DNA of 64,000 bases from Pseudomonadota bacterium (GTDB lineage Bacteria; Pseudomonadota; Alphaproteobacteria; Rhizobiales; Hyphomicrobiaceae): NCBI GenBank assembly GCA_018242295.1, contig JAFECE010000011.1:868001-932000 (forward strand), read 5' to 3'. Of this stretch, positions 8,123 through 17,136 are shown piece by piece. Every line of letters begins with the position of its first letter. Position 1 is the first letter of the stretch. Below the pieces are notes generated by a model. It was not told the DNA's origin. It was given only the letters and a program-made list of their open reading frames with translations, and ran no database searches. The translations under genes and the position numbers were made by a program.

Positions 8123-10141
8123 ATGCTACGCATTTCCATCCGCCGCGCCACGAGCGCGACGGTCCTGTGCACCTTTTCATCACTTGCTGCGATCGATGCG
8201 GAGGCGCAAGTTCCGGTGTCGCCTGACACCGAGCTTCCTGCAGTCTCCGTGATTTCGGACATGGATGCGCCTTCGAACAAGAAGGCACCGGCGGCCGCTC
8301 AACAAAGCTCAACGCCCGAGAATTCCGGCGGCGGCGCTTCACAGACCGCGCGCGCCGCTGACAATTCGGACGTGGCCGTTTCGCCGACGGGCATCGCCTC
8401 GCCTGTCGAAGAGATCGCGAGCTCGGTCACGGTGATCACGTCAAAGGAAATTCAAGCTCAGCAACGCCGCACTCTGCCGGATGTGTTGCGGAGTGTGCCA
8501 GGTCTCAACGTCGTGCAAACGGGCGGTCCCGGTGGGCAGACGTCGGTGTTCATGCGCGGCACCAACTCCAATCATACGAAGGTCTTGATTGACGGCATCG
8601 ACGTCAGCGACCCGAGCAATCCCAACCGCAGTTTCGATTTCGGGCAGATGCTGACGACCGACATCGAACGGATTGAAGTCTTGCGCGGTCCGCAGAGCGG
8701 CCTTTACGGCGCGGACGCGTTGGGCGGCGTTATCGTCATCTATACGAAAGCCGGCAAAGGACCGCCGAAGGCCACGGGGATGGTGGAAGGCGGCTCGTTC
8801 GGTACCTTCAATCAAGCGGCGAGCATTAGCGGCGGAACAGATCGCTACAACTACTCGTTCAACGTCTCGCATTTTCGTGCGGACGATACGCCCGTGACGC
8901 CGTTCGATCTGCTGCCGCCAGGCACAGGGGCTCACGGTAACCGCTATGACAACTGGACCTACTCGACGAAGATCGGCGTTGACGTGACGAAGGACGTGAC
9001 GGTCAATTTCGTCGCCCGCTATACGGATGCGACCCTCTATTTTACAGGTAATCCCGGCGAAAACCTTTCGCGTTCGGATTTCGACCAGTTCTATACGCGC
9101 GGCGAAGTCGTGTGGACGACGCTCGGCGGCAACCTGACCAATTACTTCGGCGTCAACTACGCCAATCTCCAAACGGACAACGCAAGCGTCTCATATGGCA
9201 GGAGCTCGAACGACGGCGAACGCGTGAAATACGACTGGCGCAGCGTTCTTCGCGTCGCGCCCGGATATACGATCGTGACCGGGGCCGAACATCAGAACGA
9301 GCAACTCGATACCCCGGCGCTCTTTGCCGAAGAATGGAACCGGGCTGGGTTCGCGGAGCTGCAATCGGAAATCTTCCGCAACTTCTTTCTCGTCGCCTAC
9401 GTGCGTTACGACGACAATGAAAACTTCGGTGGTCACACGACCTGGCGGGTAGCGCCGGCATATGTGATCGATGCGACAGGCACGAAGCTCAAGGGCAGCG
9501 TCGGCACCGCGTTCAAAGCGCCGACGCTGAGCCAGCGGTTTCAGGATTTTCCGCCATACTTTTTCGGCAATCCCGACCTTGCGCCGGAGGAAAGCCTGGG
9601 TATGGATGCCGGATTTGAGCAAGCCGTTCTCGGAGGCCGAGCTCAATTCGGCGCGACTTACTTCTATAACGACATCACGAACCTGATCGATTCCAACGCT
9701 ACGTACACATCTTATGCGAACGTCGGCCGCGCGAAGACGTCCGGCGTCGAGGTATTTGCGTCTGCCGACGTTACTGAGAGCCTCCGGGTTCGGGCCGACT
9801 ACACGTACACGGAAGCGACCAACGAAATCACGCACACGCAACTTCTTCGGCGTCCGCGCAACAAAGCGAGCCTCTCGGCAGGTTGGACGCCTTACGATCC
9901 GCTCCTGTTGACGGCTTCGCTGGTCTACATAGGCGAGGCGGCCGACATCGATCGCGTCACATATGGCAATGTCACTCTGCCGAGTTTCGCGCTCGTCAAC
10001 GTGGCCGCCGATTATAGGCTTAAGGAGGGCGTCAGCCTCTTCGGGCGGATCGATAACCTGTTCGACAAGCACTACGAAAACCCGAACGGGTTCGAGGGGA
10101 CCGGCATCGGCGCTTATGTCGGCCTTCGTTTCACAAATTGA
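8123..10141 (+). CDS. btuB: TonB-dependent cobalamin receptor (BtuB-type)
   Basis: A 672-residue outer-membrane receptor predicted to import cobalamin or cobinamide with TonB energy. It has a signal peptide (to about residue 28, SLAAIDAEA). A Ser/Ala-rich linker of about 90 residues follows. The plug domain contains TLPDVLRSVPGLNVVQTGGPG, MRGTNSNHTKVLIDGIDVSDPS and IERIEVLRGPQSGLYGADALGGVI, with the barrel after it. The plug wording is close to BtuB-family proteins, and the upstream B12 riboswitch supports the substrate. GGGGG lies just before the ATG. The protein ends in LRFTN, as barrel proteins do. Confidence 0.9.
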   Translation: MLRISIRRATSATVLCTFSSLAAIDAEAQVPVSPDTELPAVSVISDMDAPSNKKAPAAAQQSSTPENSGGGASQTARAADNSDVAVSPTGIASPVEEIASSVTVITSKEIQAQQRRTLPDVLRSVPGLNVVQTGGPGGQTSVFMRGTNSNHTKVLIDGIDVSDPSNPNRSFDFGQMLTTDIERIEVLRGPQSGLYGADALGGVIVIYTKAGKGPPKATGMVEGGSFGTFNQAASISGGTDRYNYSFNVSHFRADDTPVTPFDLLPPGTGAHGNRYDNWTYSTKIGVDVTKDVTVNFVARYTDATLYFTGNPGENLSRSDFDQFYTRGEVVWTTLGGNLTNYFGVNYANLQTDNASVSYGRSSNDGERVKYDWRSVLRVAPGYTIVTGAEHQNEQLDTPALFAEEWNRAGFAELQSEIFRNFFLVAYVRYDDNENFGGHTTWRVAPAYVIDATGTKLKGSVGTAFKAPTLSQRFQDFPPYFFGNPDLAPEESLGMDAGFEQAVLGGRAQFGATYFYNDITNLIDSNATYTSYANVGRAKTSGVEVFASADVTESLRVRADYTYTEATNEITHTQLLRRPRNKASLSAGWTPYDPLLLTASLVYIGEAADIDRVTYGNVTLPSFALVNVAADYRLKEGVSLFGRIDNLFDKHYENPNGFEGTGIGAYVGLRFTN

Positions 10142-10150
10142 ATTCCGGGC

Positions 10151-10185
10151 GAAGGAGCAAACGCTCTCTCGCCTCGCGCTCCTTC
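10151..10185. other. Stem-loop after btuB
   Basis: GAAGGAGC (10151-10158) is the inverse of GCTCCTTC (10178-10185), separated by 19 nt, directly after the btuB stop. There is no T-run on the plus strand, so a simple intrinsic terminator is not supported. It could be an RNA processing or attenuation hairpin between btuB and the membrane protein gene. Confidence 0.35.
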
Positions 10186-10220
10186 TGTGCTAATCTAACT
10201 GCGAAAATTGGAGACATCAT

Positions 10221-10772
10221 ATGACGTTGAAGACGCTCACCAACGACAACGCAGCAACCGGCCTTTGGATTGCCCTGATTGCCGCACTGAGCATTGGCGG
10301 CAGCTTGGCCTTCGCGTGTGCCGCACCGCTCGCTGCCATTGGCGCGCTTGCCGGGACAAAAATGAAGAGTGGTGAAGGGGTGGCGCTGGTGGCCGTGGCT
10401 TGGCTCTCGAATCAAATTGTCGGTTATGGAATTCTCGATTATCCGGTGACCGCGGATTCCTTCGCTTGGGGAGCCGTCATCGGAGTTGCAAGCAATGTTG
10501 CCTTCTACGGCGCGCGTGCAGTCTCCATAGCTGCGGGCGCATCGACTCTCGCTCTCGCAAGCGCGTTTCTCGCGGCGTTCGCCGTATACGAATTGGCGCT
10601 CTACGGAGCCGGACTGGTTCTCGGATCGTCGGATGATGCCTTCTCCGTGGCTGTCGTTGAACGCATCTTCGTGATCAATCTTGTCTCGTTCGCGGGCTTG
10701 CTCCTATTGCATCGTGCGGCGGTTGCGTTCTCCTTGATCCGGAGCAACGCAGAGGCGCTCGCGACAGCGTAA
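10221..10772 (+). CDS. Polytopic membrane protein downstream of btuB
   Basis: A 183-residue protein with about five hydrophobic helices (starts near residues 15, 55, 80, 110 and 145) and no recognisable domain. It follows btuB by 79 nt, so it probably sits on the same riboswitch-controlled transcript. This hints at a role in corrinoid or cobalt transport, but that is inference only. It is convergent with the broken cbiZ. Confidence 0.65.
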   Translation: MTLKTLTNDNAATGLWIALIAALSIGGSLAFACAAPLAAIGALAGTKMKSGEGVALVAVAWLSNQIVGYGILDYPVTADSFAWGAVIGVASNVAFYGARAVSIAAGASTLALASAFLAAFAVYELALYGAGLVLGSSDDAFSVAVVERIFVINLVSFAGLLLLHRAAVAFSLIRSNAEALATA

Positions 10773-10775
10773 GTG

Positions 10776-11132
10776 CTAACGTTCAAAGCCGACGGCTAGG
10801 CGCATTGTCTCCGTATCCAGGAGCGAGGTTGCTATGCCGTCGCGCATTGCGCGGTAGACGGAGGCTCCGATCGCTTCGCCGATGGCGGTGTGCAGGCCGG
10901 CGAAACGCACCGAGCCACCGAGTGGTGCTGACACGACGATGCAATCTGTTCCCGTGCCGGTGATGACAACGCCCGATCGGCTCACGCGCGAGTCGAGAAT
11001 GGCGGTCGTCCGCGCTTGTGCCGCGATCGTAATCGCCTCGACCAGAGCGGCGCCGTTAGATAATCCAAACTCCGAGAAGCCGCCGAGCCATAAGAACGCC
11101 GACCGCCGCGATGACGATGGCTTCGAAGGCAT
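10776..11132 (-). pseudogene. cbiZ: Truncated cbiZ: 3' part of adenosylcobinamide amidohydrolase
   Basis: CbiZ removes the nucleotide loop or aminopropanol side chain of corrinoids for salvage. The C-terminal half is recognisable: NGAALVEAITIAAQARTTAI, VITGTGTDCIVVSAP and RFAGLHTAIGEAIGASVY. Intact CbiZ proteins are roughly 220 residues or more, and here the N-terminal half is missing. Similarity begins about where the flippase gene, read in another frame, reaches its stop at 11056. The ATG at 11132 and first residues are therefore flippase DNA out of frame. The remnant lies next to the riboswitch-btuB unit, consistent with an ancestral corrinoid-salvage locus broken by arrival of the polysaccharide genes. 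Confidence 0.75.
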
Positions 11133-12369
11133 TGAAGAGTGCCAGTTCCAGCAGCCAGCCTTGGCTGGCGAGGCCGATCTTCGCGACGGTGCCGATGAGG
11201 AAGATGACCATTCGAGCGCGCGAGTATTCCCTTTCCAATCCGCACATCGGCGCTACGAGGCTATGCAAGCCGCCAATTGCGGACGCCAACGGGCCGAGGG
11301 CGAGGGCCGGCAGAAGGATTGCGAACTCGGAAAATTCCGGCCGGAAGAGTGACATGATTTGCGTGCGGAAGAAGAAGAGTACAAGTGCCGATAGTACGAC
11401 GGCCGAGCTAACGGTGCGCGAAATTTGCCGTGAAAGCCGCGCGATTTCCCGGGGATTGTGTTCACTGAAGGCCAGTGGAATGCGCGGTGCGTTGGTGATC
11501 GCCGCTCCATATGGAAGCAGATATAGAACCTGAACGGTTCGTTGCGCCGCGTAGTACGCGCCAAGCTCGAGGCTCGACACAGTCGCGGTCATGAAGCCCA
11601 AAACAAGAATATCGACTTGGGTTCCGGCTTGACTGATGAAGTTCAATGCGAAGAACGCCCAACCGCTCGGCTTCCGGAGTTCCGGAAGCCTGACGCCGCT
11701 GCTTTGTGGAGCGCGATGCCAGTGGCGCACCAAAAGAGCCGATGAGATCGCAATGGGCACGACGAGCGCGACCAGAAGGAGCCATGCCAACACCGTGACA
11801 TTTGTACGTGTTTTGCAGAGAACAGCGATGGTCAATCCGGTTGCCAGGATGAGCTTCCAAGCGATCTCCTTAACGAACACTGCCGGCAACGTGTGTCCGA
11901 ATCCGCGTTGGATTGCGAAGTTCAGCTCGTTCAATCCGCTCCATATGACGAGGCTCGCGAGGAGCGCGAGGACCTCGGCATTCGGAGATCGGAGCGAGTG
12001 ATATCCATAGAAGACGCCGATCAGAGCGAAGAAGAGCAAGCCGCCGCCTGCAATTCGTATGCTGCGCCACACGAGCGGGCGAAAGACGTGACTGCCGCTT
12101 GCTGTTGCGAGAGGCAGGTCGCGGAGTAGGATCGACTCCTGGCCTATCGTTGCTACGGTGCCGAACAGGGCAGCGGAAGACATCAGAAGAACAAAATCGC
12201 TGAAGCCTTGCGTGGTAGTGGCGCGGGCGGCGAGCGCGATGATGATATAGCCAAGACCCGCGCCGCATATCCGCATCATCAACGCGGCCGACTGTTCAAC
12301 GCGCTCTCGAGTGGCGAGGTTTGTGAGCAGCTTCCACTCTGCGAAAGTCGAATATTTCGCGGTGCTCAT
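11056..12369 (-). CDS. Wzx-like polysaccharide flippase
   Basis: A 437-residue integral membrane protein with about 12 hydrophobic segments spread over the whole length (for example LGYIIIALAARATT, GGLLFFALIGVFYGYH, AVVLSALVLFFF). It contains a GAYYAAQRTVQVLYLLPYG block. This is the layout of MATE/Wzx lipid-linked oligosaccharide flippases, which move undecaprenyl-linked repeat units to the periplasm. It fits a Wzy-type locus with polymerase, OPX and co-polymerase genes nearby. Its last 26 codons overlap the broken cbiZ frame. Confidence 0.85.
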   Translation of the reverse strand: MSTAKYSTFAEWKLLTNLATRERVEQSAALMMRICGAGLGYIIIALAARATTTQGFSDFVLLMSSAALFGTVATIGQESILLRDLPLATASGSHVFRPLVWRSIRIAGGGLLFFALIGVFYGYHSLRSPNAEVLALLASLVIWSGLNELNFAIQRGFGHTLPAVFVKEIAWKLILATGLTIAVLCKTRTNVTVLAWLLLVALVVPIAISSALLVRHWHRAPQSSGVRLPELRKPSGWAFFALNFISQAGTQVDILVLGFMTATVSSLELGAYYAAQRTVQVLYLLPYGAAITNAPRIPLAFSEHNPREIARLSRQISRTVSSAVVLSALVLFFFRTQIMSLFRPEFSEFAILLPALALGPLASAIGGLHSLVAPMCGLEREYSRARMVIFLIGTVAKIGLASQGWLLELALFNAFEAIVIAAVGVLMARRLLGVWII

Positions 12370-12655
12370 TTGCCCTGCTGTGTCGTTACGCTTGCGAAGC
12401 CGATCACCGGTGAGATGAGGAATTAGATTGATGAAACGAGCAACATGACATTTGAGCGCTGGCTCGTATCAAAAGCGCTGAAGTTTTGCTTCCTAAAAGT
12501 GGCGCTCCGCTTTCGATCCGTTTACGGCATATTTTGTTCAAGTGATCGAAAGACGCGAAGTCCTGCGTCAGCTCTTCGCGGTTACTCTCACTTCATTTGA
12601 AGCTAGAGTTTTCTTGGGTGGGCAGCGCGATTGAGTTTTTGCGCGAGTGGCTGCC
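12370..12655. other. Divergent intergenic region of the polysaccharide locus
   Basis: 286 nt without a supported gene between the flippase (minus) and the first glycosyltransferase (plus). It looks richer in A and T than its neighbours (for example TTTTGTTCAAGTGATC) and must hold promoters for both directions. I see no defined operator. Confidence 0.5.
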
Positions 12656-13768
12656 ATGGATACGTACTCGAAGTCAGCACTGCGCGTGCTGCATGTTGTT
12701 CGTCAGTATCCCCCCTCCGTCGGAGGACTGGAAGAATACGTAAGCCAACTTGTCGAGCGACAGTCCGGTTCCTCGAGGGTGACTGTGCTCACCCTGGATC
12801 GTGTCTTCGGGTCATCTCGCAAGTTGAAAAAAATCCAACGCGTCAATCACGCGATAGTCGTGCGTGTCCGATATATTGGTTTTAGGCGCTTTTTTATTCC
12901 GTTCGTGTCGCCGCGGTTGTTGCGCCGGTACGATCTCATCCACTTGCACGCATTAGATCAGTTTACAGATCTTATCAGTCTTTATCGTTGGCTCGGAATT
13001 CCGCCGATCGTGGTGACGTCGCACGGCCTGTTCTTCCACACGCACAAGTTTGACGCTGTCAAAGAATTTTACTTCAAGACAATTTCGCGGACGACGTTGT
13101 CACGGGCGAAAAGGATTTTCGCCGTAAGCCGTAACGATCAGGTCAAGCTTGGCGAGATTGGCATCAGGTCCGAGGTCTTGCCAAACCCCGTCGAACCGTT
13201 TCCATGGCTCTATGCCGGGCGCCGCAATCTCATCTATTGGGGCCGAATTGCAGAAAACAAGTCCGTCGATCGGCTGATTCCCTTTTTTAGGCACATCATC
13301 AAGACCGACAAGAATAGAAAGCTTTTTATCGTCGGGTCTGGAACGCCCTCGGATATCCAACGTTTAACCGAGGGAATCGGCTTTGCGGATTTGCCTCAAT
13401 CCATTATCCGGCTCGGGTATCTCGATCGCTCGGACCTTCAGGCTTTGATCGAGGACTGCGGATATACCGTTTCGGCTTCCCGCTACGAAGGCTACGGAAT
13501 GGTGCAAGTGGAGGGGATGTCTGCCGGGCTTTTGCCGGTGATGCAAAAGAATTCCGCTTTTGAAGAGCTTTTCGAACGTTCGGGGGCGGGTTTGCTGCTC
13601 GATTTCAGCAACCCTGAAGCCGCTGCCGATCGCTTTCTCGATTGGGAAAAAACTTTGCAAGAGCAGGAGCACGATCGGGCACGGAATTTTGCATTGAAAT
13701 GTACCTGGCTGCCTGCCGCCGCTCGAATTGAAGCGATGTACCGGGACGTTATTGCAAACGAATGTTGA
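12656..13768 (+). CDS. Glycosyltransferase, family 4
   Basis: A GT-B enzyme of about 370 residues adding a sugar to a lipid-linked intermediate at the inner membrane. The N-terminal acceptor domain starts LRVLHVVRQYPPSVGGLEEYVSQLV, a GT4 hallmark. The C-terminal domain has YWGRIAENKSVDRLI, LFIVGSGTPSDI and SASRYEGYGMVQVEGMSAG, where the E-x7-E type motif contacts the nucleotide sugar. The ATG at 12656 is preferred, but a GTG three codons earlier (12647) is possible. The WecG-type gene starts 15 nt after its stop. Confidence 0.88.
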   Translation: MDTYSKSALRVLHVVRQYPPSVGGLEEYVSQLVERQSGSSRVTVLTLDRVFGSSRKLKKIQRVNHAIVVRVRYIGFRRFFIPFVSPRLLRRYDLIHLHALDQFTDLISLYRWLGIPPIVVTSHGLFFHTHKFDAVKEFYFKTISRTTLSRAKRIFAVSRNDQVKLGEIGIRSEVLPNPVEPFPWLYAGRRNLIYWGRIAENKSVDRLIPFFRHIIKTDKNRKLFIVGSGTPSDIQRLTEGIGFADLPQSIIRLGYLDRSDLQALIEDCGYTVSASRYEGYGMVQVEGMSAGLLPVMQKNSAFEELFERSGAGLLLDFSNPEAAADRFLDWEKTLQEQEHDRARNFALKCTWLPAAARIEAMYRDVIANEC

Positions 13769-13783
13769 CGCCGAGGAGTTGGG

Positions 13784-14548
13784 ATGTTGCAAACTGTTTT
13801 GCCGCAATTTCCTAGCCGAAAAATATTAGGTGTTCCTGTCGCCATTCTCAGCAAGTCGGAAGCTCTCGAGGTCATTATTGAAAACCTCCGTGCGTCCCGA
13901 TCTGTCGCCGTGGCCTTTGCGAACGCCAATTTGCTGATGAAGGCCCGGCGTGACGCACGACTCCGCCGGCAACTCAATGGCATGCTCATTTTGAATGACG
14001 GCGTGGGCGTCGATATTGCTTCGCAAATCCTATATGGAGAGCGATTTCCCGAGAACTTGAACGGTACCGATTTCACTCCGGAATTGTTGAAGCGGCTGCC
14101 GAAGAGAACGCCCGTGTTTCTTTATGGTTCGAGGCCAGAGGTCGTCAGCCGGGCGGCTGAAAATCTCATTCGGAAGTATGACGCGGCAATCTGCGGGATT
14201 CGCGATGGCTACCACGACGATCCCGATGCGGCGGCAGAGGCCGTCAAGCGCGTGAATGCGAAAGTCGTTCTGGTTGCGCTCGGCAATCCAAAACAGGAAC
14301 AGTGGATGTCGGAGAAATTATCGGCTTCCGGGGTTCTTGCCTTGGGCATCGGTGCGTACCTGGATTTTGAGGCCGGCACGGTGAAGCGGGCGCCACGTTG
14401 GCTTCAGGATGCCAGGTGTGAGTGGCTATTCCGTCTGGCCCAGGAGCCATTGCGCCTTTGGAAGCGTTACACCGTCGATATTGTCTGCTTTCTCGCCGCG
14501 GTCGCCCTAGAGCGCATGACGACCTCTCCGTCACGAAGGAAGTCGTAG
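13784..14548 (+). CDS. WecG/TagA/CpsF-family glycosyltransferase (GT26)
   Basis: 254 residues, usual for the family. Characteristic segments are VAFANANLLMKARRDARLRRQL, ILNDGVGVDIASQILYGERFPENLNGTD, VFLYGSRPEVV, ALGNPKQEQWM and APRWLQDARCEWLFRLAQEPLRLWKRY. Family members transfer ManNAcA, ManNAc, glucose or glucuronate onto undecaprenyl-linked sugars. The actual donor cannot be read from sequence. It sits between the GT4 and polymerase genes in a plus-strand run with very short gaps. Confidence 0.92.
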   Translation: MLQTVLPQFPSRKILGVPVAILSKSEALEVIIENLRASRSVAVAFANANLLMKARRDARLRRQLNGMLILNDGVGVDIASQILYGERFPENLNGTDFTPELLKRLPKRTPVFLYGSRPEVVSRAAENLIRKYDAAICGIRDGYHDDPDAAAEAVKRVNAKVVLVALGNPKQEQWMSEKLSASGVLALGIGAYLDFEAGTVKRAPRWLQDARCEWLFRLAQEPLRLWKRYTVDIVCFLAAVALERMTTSPSRRKS

Positions 14549-14549
14549 G

Positions 14550-15818
14550 GTGAGTTATGAGCGATATGCCGCTCAGGCGGGATTTCAATCGGGCGGGCTA
14601 TCGCGCGAGGCCGTAGATCGCCTGATCGCCGGCATGATGATCGTAACGCTGCTTTTCAATGCGGTGCTTGCCGTCATCAATGCACGCGTTATGCCCGTCA
14701 CGACCGGCGAAGTGATTGCTGCAGAACTGACGATTTTTTTCTTCAGTACACTTCTTTTGGTTTTGACGCTCGGCCCGCATGATCGCCCTTGGCTGGTGCT
14801 CATGCTTTCATTCGTCGGCCTGGGCCTCATCATAAGCTTATTCAGAGATGAGTTGGCGGCAAAGAATATTCGCGACGTGCTGTCGATCCCTGTCTTTCTG
14901 ATGCTGGGGTTGCGATATTCGAGAAATCCCGTATCGCTGTTTCTCAAGCTTCACATCTTAATCGTGATTTTTGCCGTCTTGGAGGTGAGCAATCCAGACC
15001 TCTTCTCGGATATTTTCGATGTCAGAAGCTATTACATAAATTCGCGCAATTACGCTTCGGACGACTTCTGGAACTCGGATTCCTCCCTCTTTATCAGTGC
15101 GACCCGGCCGGGGGAGCGATTTTTTTCATTCATCGATATTCACCGCGTTTCCTCTATCTTCCTCGAGCCGGTTTCGCTTGGAAACTACGTCTGCGTCATC
15201 GTCATCCTGCTCATTAGTTTTTGGCCAGTCATATCGCTGTCAATGCGGGGCTGGCTCATCGTGTCGACCGCCTTCTTGTTGATTGCTTGCGACGGCCGTT
15301 TCGCCACCGTCACAACACTTCTCCTGCTTGCCATGGTGCCCATCGCTTCGAAATTGCCTTCGCGGTCAGCGGTATTTTACTTGCCGGGCGTTGTGATCTT
15401 TGGCGCGATAGGCACTCATTTCTTTCATCCAGATCCGTCGCTGGATAACTTTGGCGGTCGCGTTGCCAAGACCTTGGCGCTTGTGCGTAACCTCAATTTT
15501 TCGGACGTGATCGGCATGGCCGAGTGGGGAAGGATCAGCCGGAATCTCGATAGCGGACTGACCTATCTGATCGTCACGCAAACTCTGCTGGGAGCATGTC
15601 TGGTCTGGTTGTTCACAACGCTTGTGGCAAGCGATCGTGTGCCCGACTTAGCGCGTCAGGTGCGCATCCGGCGCGCTACACACGCCGTTGCTCTTTTCAT
15701 CGGACTCAATCTTCTCGTCAGCTACTCGCTTTTTTCGATCAAGTCCGCGGCCTTCTTGTGGTTCCTCTACGGGGCGGCGATCAAACCGGAGCCTGAAGAT
15801 GACTTGGCTTTTGTTTAG
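14550..15818 (+). CDS. Wzy-like exopolysaccharide polymerase
   Basis: 422 residues with about ten membrane spans and a large polar loop around residues 150-210 (SYYINSRNYASDDFWNS; FFSFIDIHRVSSIFLEP). The topology and the RXSSIFLEP loop resemble GumE/Wzy-type polymerases that join repeat units in the periplasm. The GTG at 14550 follows the previous stop by one base, with GGAAG upstream, indicating translational coupling. It overlaps the convergent export gene by 4 nt at the 3' end. Confidence 0.78.
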   Translation: MSYERYAAQAGFQSGGLSREAVDRLIAGMMIVTLLFNAVLAVINARVMPVTTGEVIAAELTIFFFSTLLLVLTLGPHDRPWLVLMLSFVGLGLIISLFRDELAAKNIRDVLSIPVFLMLGLRYSRNPVSLFLKLHILIVIFAVLEVSNPDLFSDIFDVRSYYINSRNYASDDFWNSDSSLFISATRPGERFFSFIDIHRVSSIFLEPVSLGNYVCVIVILLISFWPVISLSMRGWLIVSTAFLLIACDGRFATVTTLLLLAMVPIASKLPSRSAVFYLPGVVIFGAIGTHFFHPDPSLDNFGGRVAKTLALVRNLNFSDVIGMAEWGRISRNLDSGLTYLIVTQTLLGACLVWLFTTLVASDRVPDLARQVRIRRATHAVALFIGLNLLVSYSLFSIKSAAFLWFLYGAAIKPEPEDDLAFV

Positions 15819-17068
15819 TTCTGCGCAGATTGCCTGGCACTCGGTTGGTTCAGGACAGCTTCGGCTGGAGATCCGGCGTAGGTGCGCTCGACGCTCAGGA
15901 CGTCACCCGGTTGGAGTGTTGCGCCAGCGCTGACCTCCGTTGGTTCGCCCTGTCCTTGTTTTGCGACGAGAAACCGTGCCTTGGTCGTGTGAGAAATTGA
16001 ATCCGGCGTTGCTATTTGGGCTTCGTAGACCAGTCGCTTTGCCGTCTCGATTTTCGCTTTGGTGCTGTCTATTTCGGCGCGCGTCAGCTGTGTGTCGCGA
16101 TTGATCCGTTCGGATCGTTGCACGAGCAGATCGAGCTTTGCCTGCTCAGTTTGGCTTATGTTTTGCTGAGCTTGAAGCACGAGGGTATTAAAGCCTTGGA
16201 TGTTTCCAGAGACCTGCGCCAACGTGCGTTCAAGGGATTGCTTGCGTGGCTTCTGGGTCAAGCCTTGTGCGACGAGACTCGTTACGCTCGTCAGCTCGTC
16301 CTGTACTGACCTATATTGCTGGCGTTCGCTTTCGATCTGCTGTTTGATCGAGGTGACCTCGCCTTCGTAGATTTCGTGAAAGCGATCGAAGGTCGCTTTA
16401 CGTTGTGCGAAGCTGTCGTTGTTCGTCGTAAATATGGCTTGCTCTTCCGCAGCAAGGCGCGCTTCGGGCGAAGAACTGTCTACCTTCATCCATTCGGACG
16501 GAAATACGAGTTCCCTAGCTCCGCTTTGCTCAGCGGCCAGTCTTATCTGGCGTGCCTGGAGTTGCTTCATGCGCGTCTGCAAGACGTCGATGTCTCCCTT
16601 GGCCGCGATGGCATCACGCTCGAGGCGCAAGGACGCGACATCGACGAGGCGATAGTATCCGCCGGCGACGCTCACGGCCTGCATTACGGTCAAGCCTGGT
16701 TGAAATGGGAAAGATCCGGGGCTTTGGACGTCGCCAAGTACGTAGAACGGGCGGAATTGGATAATTTCCGTCGTTGCACTCGGAAGGTCGTTCAATTTCT
16801 GCCGTTGCTGCAACTCGGTCGCGATCTTGGTCGCGACTTGGGAGGCGGTAAATCCTTTCACCGGAATTTCGCCAATCACCGGCAGAAAGATCGTGCCTGT
16901 TGCCGTGACGTTGAATTCGCCTGAGAGATCCGGCCAATCGTGAACGGCGACGTGGAGCTTATCGCCCGTATCCAAGGCGTAGTCGGCAGCGCACAGCGGT
17001 GTCGTCATGCCTCCGATGAAAAGCAACGCTACTCCAAATGCGATCAGCATGAAGGCCCTATGCATGGT
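15815..17068 (-). CDS. OPX polysaccharide export protein, ExoF-like
   Basis: About 417 residues. The ATG at 17068 with GGGAG upstream gives a clean signal peptide ending TTPLCA. The N-terminal Poly_export domain (YALDTGDKLHVAVHDWPDLSGEF) is followed by an SLBB-like segment (FYVLGDVQSPGSFPFQPGLTVMQAVSVAGG). A long coiled-coil of about 200 residues comes next (SIKQQIESERQQYRSVQDEL). It ends with a second barrel-like segment (LQPGDVLSVERT). This matches rhizobial ExoF rather than Wza. No lipobox Cys is obvious at the cleavage site. It likely forms the periplasmic or outer-membrane exit with the adjacent co-polymerase. Confidence 0.85.
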   Translation of the reverse strand, partial: TMHRAFMLIAFGVALLFIGGMTTPLCAADYALDTGDKLHVAVHDWPDLSGEFNVTATGTIFLPVIGEIPVKGFTASQVATKIATELQQRQKLNDLPSATTEIIQFRPFYVLGDVQSPGSFPFQPGLTVMQAVSVAGGYYRLVDVASLRLERDAIAAKGDIDVLQTRMKQLQARQIRLAAEQSGARELVFPSEWMKVDSSSPEARLAAEEQAIFTTNNDSFAQRKATFDRFHEIYEGEVTSIKQQIESERQQYRSVQDELTSVTSLVAQGLTQKPRKQSLERTLAQVSGNIQGFNTLVLQAQQNISQTEQAKLDLLVQRSERINRDTQLTRAEIDSTKAKIETAKRLVYEAQIATPDSISHTTKARFLVAKQGQGEPTEVSAGATLQPGDVLSVERTYAGSPAEAVLNQPSARQSAQN

Positions 17069-17136
17069 CATTCTCCCGCTGTCCATTCGATATGAGTGAC
17101 CGGTGGAGACGTCTGTTCGGCGACGACCGCCGGTGC

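Noticed and set aside
9191-10072. 293-codon minus-strand frame
   Set aside because: Antisense to btuB; composition of a shadow and no supporting signal.
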